Translations under genes and position numbers: made by a program
Notes under the pieces: model-generated
What the model saw: only the letters and a program-made list of their open reading frames with translations
The model's database searches: none
What the model was told of the DNA's origin: nothing
Assembly: GCA_016710385.1 (NCBI GenBank)
Contig: JADJVX010000022.1
Span: 292,020 to 356,019 of the forward strand
From: Actinomycetales bacterium
GTDB lineage: Bacteria > Actinomycetota > Actinomycetes > Actinomycetales > Dermatophilaceae
Length of the DNA stretch: 64,000 nucleotides
Reading direction: 5' to 3'
Part shown: piece by piece, positions 59,340 to 64,000 of the stretch
Layout: the number at the start of each line of letters is the position of its first letter
Numbering within the stretch: the stretch's first letter is position 1

Positions 59340-60700
59340 CTACACCACCTTGACGAGGAGGGCGTCCGGGACTCGCTCCAACGGTCCGGCCAGCGGATCG
59401 GTCTCTTCGGGGGTCAGGTCCTCGATGTCGGCGGGGACACGGCGCCAGGCCGTCCGCCACACCGTCACCGCCAGCCAGATGACGGCGACCAATCGGGCGG
59501 CGAGCGCCACGAGATACCACCCGGACGGCAACCCCCGATCGGGCACCGACACTCCGGCTAGATAGAGCCACACCGCCCGAAATGCAACGCCTCGGCACCG
59601 GCCCACCACAGGTGGTCGCGCCAGCGCAGTCCGACCAGCGCGACCAAGGGCACCAGCCACAGCGAGGCCTGCACAGGAAGGCCTTGGCGGTGACCACGAC
59701 GATGACGAGCATGACGAGGGACACCCGGCCACGCCCGGCGCCGCGGCGCTCCCAGCGCAAAAACGCCCCCGCCATCAGGGGCCACCACCCAGCCGGCCAC
59801 AGCCAGCGCCGTCACGGCCACCGTCGGCAGCGGAGAGCCGGCCAATTCAGGCCCGACCCAGAGTGATCCGAATCCCGCAGACGCCTGCATCCACCCCACG
59901 TAGGACTGCAGGGCACCGGTCGGATTGCTCCATGCCACGAGCGCGAAGACCGCGGCCAAGGTCAGCAGGGTCACCCGACCAGGGCCCGGACCTCTCCCCA
60001 CCGACCGGCGCGCACCGCCACGAGGCAGATCGCGATGAGCACGACGACGGGATAGTGCACGGTCGAGATCGCGAGGCCCAGCCACACTCCGGCCCAGCGC
60101 ATCCGGTCGCTCGACCAGGCCCACAGGGCCGCCGCCGTCAGGGCGACACCGACGAGATCGGGTGCCACGAGGGCCGTCAACGCGACGATCGGTGAGAGCG
60201 CAATGTGACTGGCGCGCAACGGCATACAAAAGACTGAGCGGCCGTCCACCACACCGTGAGCGCCAGAGCTCGCGGTGAGCAGCAGCGCCCAGACCCCGAA
60301 GAAGAGCCGCGCGCGGGTCTCGGGACTGCCGTCCGGGATCAGCCCCGGTGATCGTCGAGAGCAACGCCAGCAACGGTGGCTGCTCGGGCGTCGGTGCGTC
60401 GGGCCCACCCGCGAGGAAGGCCCCCAATCCGGCCCCGAGATTGGCGTTGCCGAAGGTGGCCGGCAGGTCGGAGAAGCACATGTGGAAGAACTGATCCGGC
60501 GAACGCCACCACCTCGACGCAATACCCGCGCACCGCGACGCTCAGCGCCATCGGCACCATCGACGCCGCCACGAGCAGCGCCGCCACATGCCGCCAGCCG
60601 CGGGCGAGCGGCACGGCATACCGGCCGAGCGGTCCCCCTTGATCACGCGGGAGGCCGAGCGCGCAACGGCGTCGTCCCGGGAGGGCACGACGATGCGGTC
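59340..60700 (-). pseudogene. DUF2029-like membrane mannosyltransferase, multiply frameshifted
   Basis: Fragments read in turn from 60614 down in at least four frames: a membrane start (VAALLVAASMVPMALSVAVRG), DLPATFGNANLGAGLGAFLA, RARLFFGVWALLLTASSGAH, LTALVAPDLVGVALTAAALW, RMRWAGVWLGLAISTVHYPV, RVTLLTLAAVFALVAWSNPT, QASLWLVPLVALVGLRWRDH and YLALAARLVAVIWLAVTV. Together they give a polytopic GT-C-like enzyme of the type that uses polyprenyl-phosphate mannose. A true pseudogene or low-quality sequence; the latter is likely because nearby genes are also broken. Confidence 0.55.
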
Positions 60701-60766
60701 GGGTGACATCACGAGCGACAGGGTATGCCGGTCGGCTGGGTCTGCGGTGTCGGTGGCCCGAGAGCG

Positions 60767-63107
60767 CTACGGCACCGGGCCGGGTGCGGTGGCCGTCGAA
60801 CGGCCCGGTGGGGTTGTCGGCTTGTTGCCCGGTTGGGTGACCGTGGGTTGCGTCGTCGGACGGACCGTCTGGGTCGGCGTCTGGGTCGCGGCCGGTTTGG
60901 TCGGCTCGACCGTGGGGACCGGCGCCTGGGTCGGCTCAGCGGTCACGGTGGGCGCGCTCGTCGCCTGCGACGTCACGGGGGCCGACGTGCGGGCCTTGTC
61001 GTCACCGACGCCCGCGCGCTTGGGGAAGTCGACCTTCGGCTCGCCCTCGAGCGCGCCTCTGGGGAAGGAGTCGATCCAGATCGACAACCCGGGAAGGAGT
61101 TGCGGACAGCTCGTCGAGGCCACGGATCCCGGTCAACGGCGCCGGCGTGCCGTTGACGTCCTTATACCGCGACCGACGTCGATAGCTGGCGGCGTGTATC
61201 CGCTGAACCACACCGACTTGCGCTCCTCCGGAGGTGCCGGTCTGCCGGCCGACGGTCGCCCGATCTGCTGGGCTCGCGCTCCCGTGCCGCCGCTGGCCCG
61301 TGACGGCCCGCATCGCATCGATGACGTCGGGCCGCTACGTTCTTGCCGAACGCGTTGACGACGTTAGCTGCGCCGTGAAGTCCACGCCAATCGCCGGCGA
61401 GTCGCCCGTTTGACGAGATAGGACGTCGCGCGACGGCCCCTCCTCGGCAGCGAACGAGGCATAGGCATTGGCGACATCGAGCACCCGGGGAGGCATTGCC
61501 CAGACGTTAGAGATCTCGGTGCCCAGGCCCAGCGTGGACTCCGGTATGCCGGCCGCCACCGCCGCGTCGCGGGTCGCCTGCGCGCCGATCTTGGCGTTGG
61601 AGCGCACAAAACGCCGTGTTGATCGAGGAGGCCGTCGCCTTGCGCAGGTCGACGGTGCCGTAGGAGCGCCCGCCCTCGTTCTCAATCCGGTCGTGATGCC
61701 CAGGGCCTTGAACATCGGCTGCTGCCGTCGACCGTGGTCTTCGTCGACAGCCCCTGTTGCAAGGCCGCGATCAAGGCGAACGGTTTGAACGCGCCGACCC
61801 GGCTACGGAACGGGGCGCCGGTCTTCGCGGAGAACTCTCGTTGTTTTGATAGTCCGCGCTTTCATACATGGCCACGACGGCACCGTCGCCGGGACGCACC
61901 GCCGCCAGACCGGCATACACGTCTTGCTCTTCGGGAAGTTTGTCCACGGACGCGACCGCGGTTGTCCTGGGCCTCCTTATTGATCGTCGTCGTGATGCCG
62001 CAGTCCGCCACGGTCGATGTCTTCGGCGCTGAGCTTGAGCTTATGGTGAGCTCCTGGCGCACGGCCGCGGCGAGGTAGCCGGTGGGGGGGTTTGACAGCG
62101 CGCGCGGCGAGGGCGCCCTGACCTGACCGCGGGAAGGTCGCGCGGCGCGATCGGCCGCGGTGGACAGCGCATCCATCGCAACCATGCCGTCCATGACGTA
62201 GCCCCACCGGTTGGTGAGGCTGTTTCTTCTGCTTCTCGCCGAGTGCAAGGTCAGAACAGGGACGCGGGGCGTTCCGCGACGCTTCGCGGAGCACCGCGCC
62301 CTCGGCGACCGTGAGCGCACTGGCGTCCTTGGCGAAGTAGGCCTCCTGCGGCCGCGGCCCGCTACAGGCGCCGCGGCCGTAATAGATCGTGCAAAGGTGC
62401 AACCCTCAAGGATCTGGTCCTTGCTCAGGTCGCGGTCGATCTTGATCGATTGGACCATCTCGCGCAGCTTGCGGTCAACGGTGCGGTCCTGTGGAGGAAG
62501 TAGTTCTTGGACATATTGTTTGGTGATTCGTCGACCCATCAGTTCTGCACGTCGTCGCTGCCTCCTGACGGCTTGCCAGATCCAGTTTGACCGATGCCAC
62601 TGGGGGAGATGCCGCTGTTGGTGTAGAAGTCGGGGTCCTCGGCCGCACTTCCGGCCTGCTGTTCATGTTTTGGCACGGTCGCCAGCGCGGGATGGACTCA
62701 CGGTTAAGTTCGGCGATGCGGGCCAGCTCGGTCTTGCCGTCGTCGTAGTAAACGATCGCGTCGTCTGCGCCTCCGCGAGCGCGCGTTGGCGTCGGGGATG
62801 TCGACGGCAAGCGGAACGCGTAAAGACTGCGTGCCTATCAGCCCCAGCGTGAGCGTCGCCGCTGCCGGGATCCCCAACCACTTGAGCCATACCGTCCAGC
62901 CGACGCGCAGCCACTCACCGAAGCTGCGGCGTTGCTTGCGTTTGGCGCGTTAGGTGCGCTGCGCACCGGTGCGGGTAGGCCGTAGTCTTTCTGCGCGACC
63001 GCCGCCAGAGCGTTGCTGTTGCGAGTTGCCTTGGCGGAGAGCTGCGAGTTGGGGACTGTCGCTCGCCGCGCAGCGTCCCGCCGCTGCCCGCCGAAGGAGG
63101 TGCTCAC
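60767..63107 (-). pseudogene. Class A penicillin-binding protein, multiply frameshifted
   Basis: Parts of one bifunctional PBP are found in order from GTG 63107: basic N-terminus with a membrane helix (GEWLRVGWTVWLKWLGIPAA), GT51 transglycosylase with DDGKTELARIAELNRESIP, ITKQYVQELL-like and VDRKLREMVQSIKIDRDLSK, then NRWGYVMDGMVAMDALST, NPPTGYLAAAVRQELT, a transpeptidase part with SNAKIGAQATRDAAVAAGIP, WAMPPRVLDVANAYASFAAE and QTGTS (the KTGT-like motif), and a Thr/Pro-rich tail (TPTQTVRPTTQPTVTQPG). Ten or more frame changes are needed. It builds peptidoglycan; loss of one class A PBP is possible, but sequencing errors are the simpler reading. Confidence 0.75.
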
Positions 63108-63289
63108 GTCAGTCCTGCTCAGGTATGCCGTCCGCTTCCGCCGTCCGTGCCCACGGTCTGGTCGCTGGAGGGCAGGCACGGCGGCAATCCAGTATGCGGT
63201 GCCGTCCCTGTGCCAGCCGAATCCCGCCTCGGCGTGGCCTCCATGCTGGGCCGTGGAGCTCCCCGGCTGGGACCGCCGCGGGGCCCGAG

Positions 63290-63690
63290 CCAACCCAGCG
63301 CGTCGGAAGGTTTCCCGACGGCCCTGGCGCCTTACGCGTCGGCAAACACGGTGGCTTCCAGAGAGTTCCCCGACGGTTTCTGACCCGTCCAGGACCTCAA
63401 ACACGTTATGAGTCGGAAGGTTTCGACGGTCGCGAGCAGCCCACGCGTCGGTTTGCACGGCGAGTCGGGAGAGTTTCCTACGGTCTCGGCGACCACGCGG
63501 CGTCAAACACGGTATGTCGGAAGGTTTCCGACGGTCTCGGCGCCCAATGCGCCGTCAAACACGGGCGAGTTTTGGAGAGTTTTCCCGACGGTCCGCTACC
63601 CATGCGGCGCTGCGCCACGTATACGTTACGTCGGAAGGTTTCGACGGTCTCGGCGCGTCCAGCACCTCAAACACACTTTGGCAGTTTTGA
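63290..63690. repeat. Degenerate 52-58 bp tandem repeat array
   Basis: GTCGGAAGGTTT recurs at about 63302, 63412, 63516 and 63630, alternating with decayed units (GAGAGTTCCCCGACGG, GGGAGAGTTTCCTACGG, GGAGAGTTTTCCCGACGG) at intervals of about 52-58 bp. Each unit is followed by a C-G-A-C-G-G-T-C-T-C-G-G-C-G-like stretch and TCAAACAC. CGGAAGGTTTCCG is close to a palindrome. The unit shares its 12-base core with the 52-bp array at 16.7 kb. The array lies upstream of the PBP gene. Confidence 0.75.
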
Positions 63691-64000
63691 GTGTTTCGAT
63701 TTCCGTTTCGGCACCCACCCGACGGAATCCCCGGATGGGGGGTCTCCTACCCTCCACTGTCCGTCAGGCCCAGCTAGAATCCGCTGGCGTTTGGGTGGGA
63801 ATCGGACGATGGGAGCGACGTGACATTCCAGGGGCGATGAGCAGATTGCTCCGGTCTTCGCACAGGAAGGCCAGTGCGGCGCCCGGTTTCCTTCCGCGCC
63901 CGCCCCGGAGGTCACACCGGAAGCCCATGCCCGACTCTGCTTCGGCAGCCGCCGCCATTCCTGTCTCTGCCGCCATTGGCACCCTGCACCGCCACCGCCA
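63691..64000. other. Unassigned end region
   Basis: The last 310 bp hold only short reading frames on both strands; none is recognised. Compositional bias and the nearby frameshifts suggest low-quality sequence. A WhiB-like gene is common upstream of such PBPs but none is visible here. Confidence 0.4.

Larger units (their letters stand above)
12903..63131. repeat. Dispersed 10-mer GGTATGCCGT (34 exact copies by eye)
   Basis: Forward copies start at 12903, 13415, 14096, 18251, 18908, 22246, 24109, 26826, 27734, 28621, 28736, 30088, 37696, 40137, 42301, 42782, 54029, 56072 and 63122. Reverse (ACGGCATACC) copies start at 16071, 16535, 18973, 20923, 22916, 24337, 28253, 29526, 30020, 32490, 41329, 43354, 54076, 56114 and 60613. 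About 30 further sites differ by one base. Most are inside genes and read in different frames (GMP, YAV, VCR, TAY, GIP). None is exact in 1-12900 and none between 43364 and 54028. The base after the motif is usually G or C, then C. Counts were made by reading and may miss a copy. Confidence 0.9.

Noticed and set aside
12903..63131. GGTATGCCGT considered as KOPS, Chi or an insertion-sequence end
   Set aside because: Both orientations are mixed along one replichore stretch, and flanks differ at each copy beyond about two bases, so a strand-polar signal or mobile repeat does not fit. A methylation/restriction target cannot be excluded.

Overview
The window is high-GC DNA from an actinobacterium. 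The gene order and protein families fit Micrococcales, probably the Intrasporangiaceae/Dermatophilaceae branch; this is inferred from rpsF-ssb-rpsR-rplI, dnaB, DUF2277, a MATE transporter and an LCP protein, not from any search. Several core genes (dnaB, LCP, the phosphatase, a class A PBP) carry one-base frameshifts, some at homopolymers. The sequence is therefore probably a noisy or draft assembly, worst after about 59 kb.

Region 1 (1-11.2 kb) is an accessory island. It holds a decayed IS256-type transposase, a DUF2188 + DUF1883-TIR pair, an AlbA_2 (Schlafen-like) protein with a membrane-anchored neighbour, a histidine kinase/response regulator pair upstream of a large secreted protein with helix-hairpin-helix repeats, and two gene remnants. 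Region 2 (11.4-16.9 kb) is chromosomal backbone: dnaB with a class 3 mini-intein, DUF2277, a gamma-glutamylcyclotransferase-like protein, an AlkD-like protein, a MATE transporter and a 52-bp tandem repeat.

Region 3 (16.9-54.0 kb) is a very large surface-polysaccharide locus. Its regulatory/assembly end has an LCP ligase, a low-molecular-weight tyrosine phosphatase, two PqqD-like proteins, a nucleotidyltransferase, an HprK-like kinase and a Wzc-like tyrosine kinase. It continues with two GDP-mannose dehydratase paralogues, a polyprenyl-phosphate sugar transferase, about a dozen glycosyltransferases, a mirrored duplication of O-antigen ligase and acyltransferase genes, a nonulosonic-acid synthase fusion with its CMP-transferase, a third acyltransferase and a PglK-like ABC flippase. 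Most junctions are 4-bp ATGA/GTGA overlaps, so long stretches are single operons. The likely product is an acylated, nonulosonate-containing capsule or wall glycan.

Region 4 (54.1-55.9 kb) is rplI-rpsR-ssb-rpsF. In related genomes rplI is normally close to dnaB; here about 41 kb separates them. Region 5 (56.1-64 kb) holds a membrane protein, a glycosyltransferase, an FkbM-type methyltransferase, a broken mannosyltransferase-like gene, a broken class A PBP and a degenerate repeat array.

The most unusual signal is a 10-mer, GGTATGCCGT, present at least 34 times exactly in both orientations from 12.9 kb onward and absent from the first 12.9 kb. It lies mostly inside genes in several reading frames, and twice forms inverted pairs just downstream of genes. 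This pattern resembles the DNA uptake sequences of Neisseriaceae and Pasteurellaceae.
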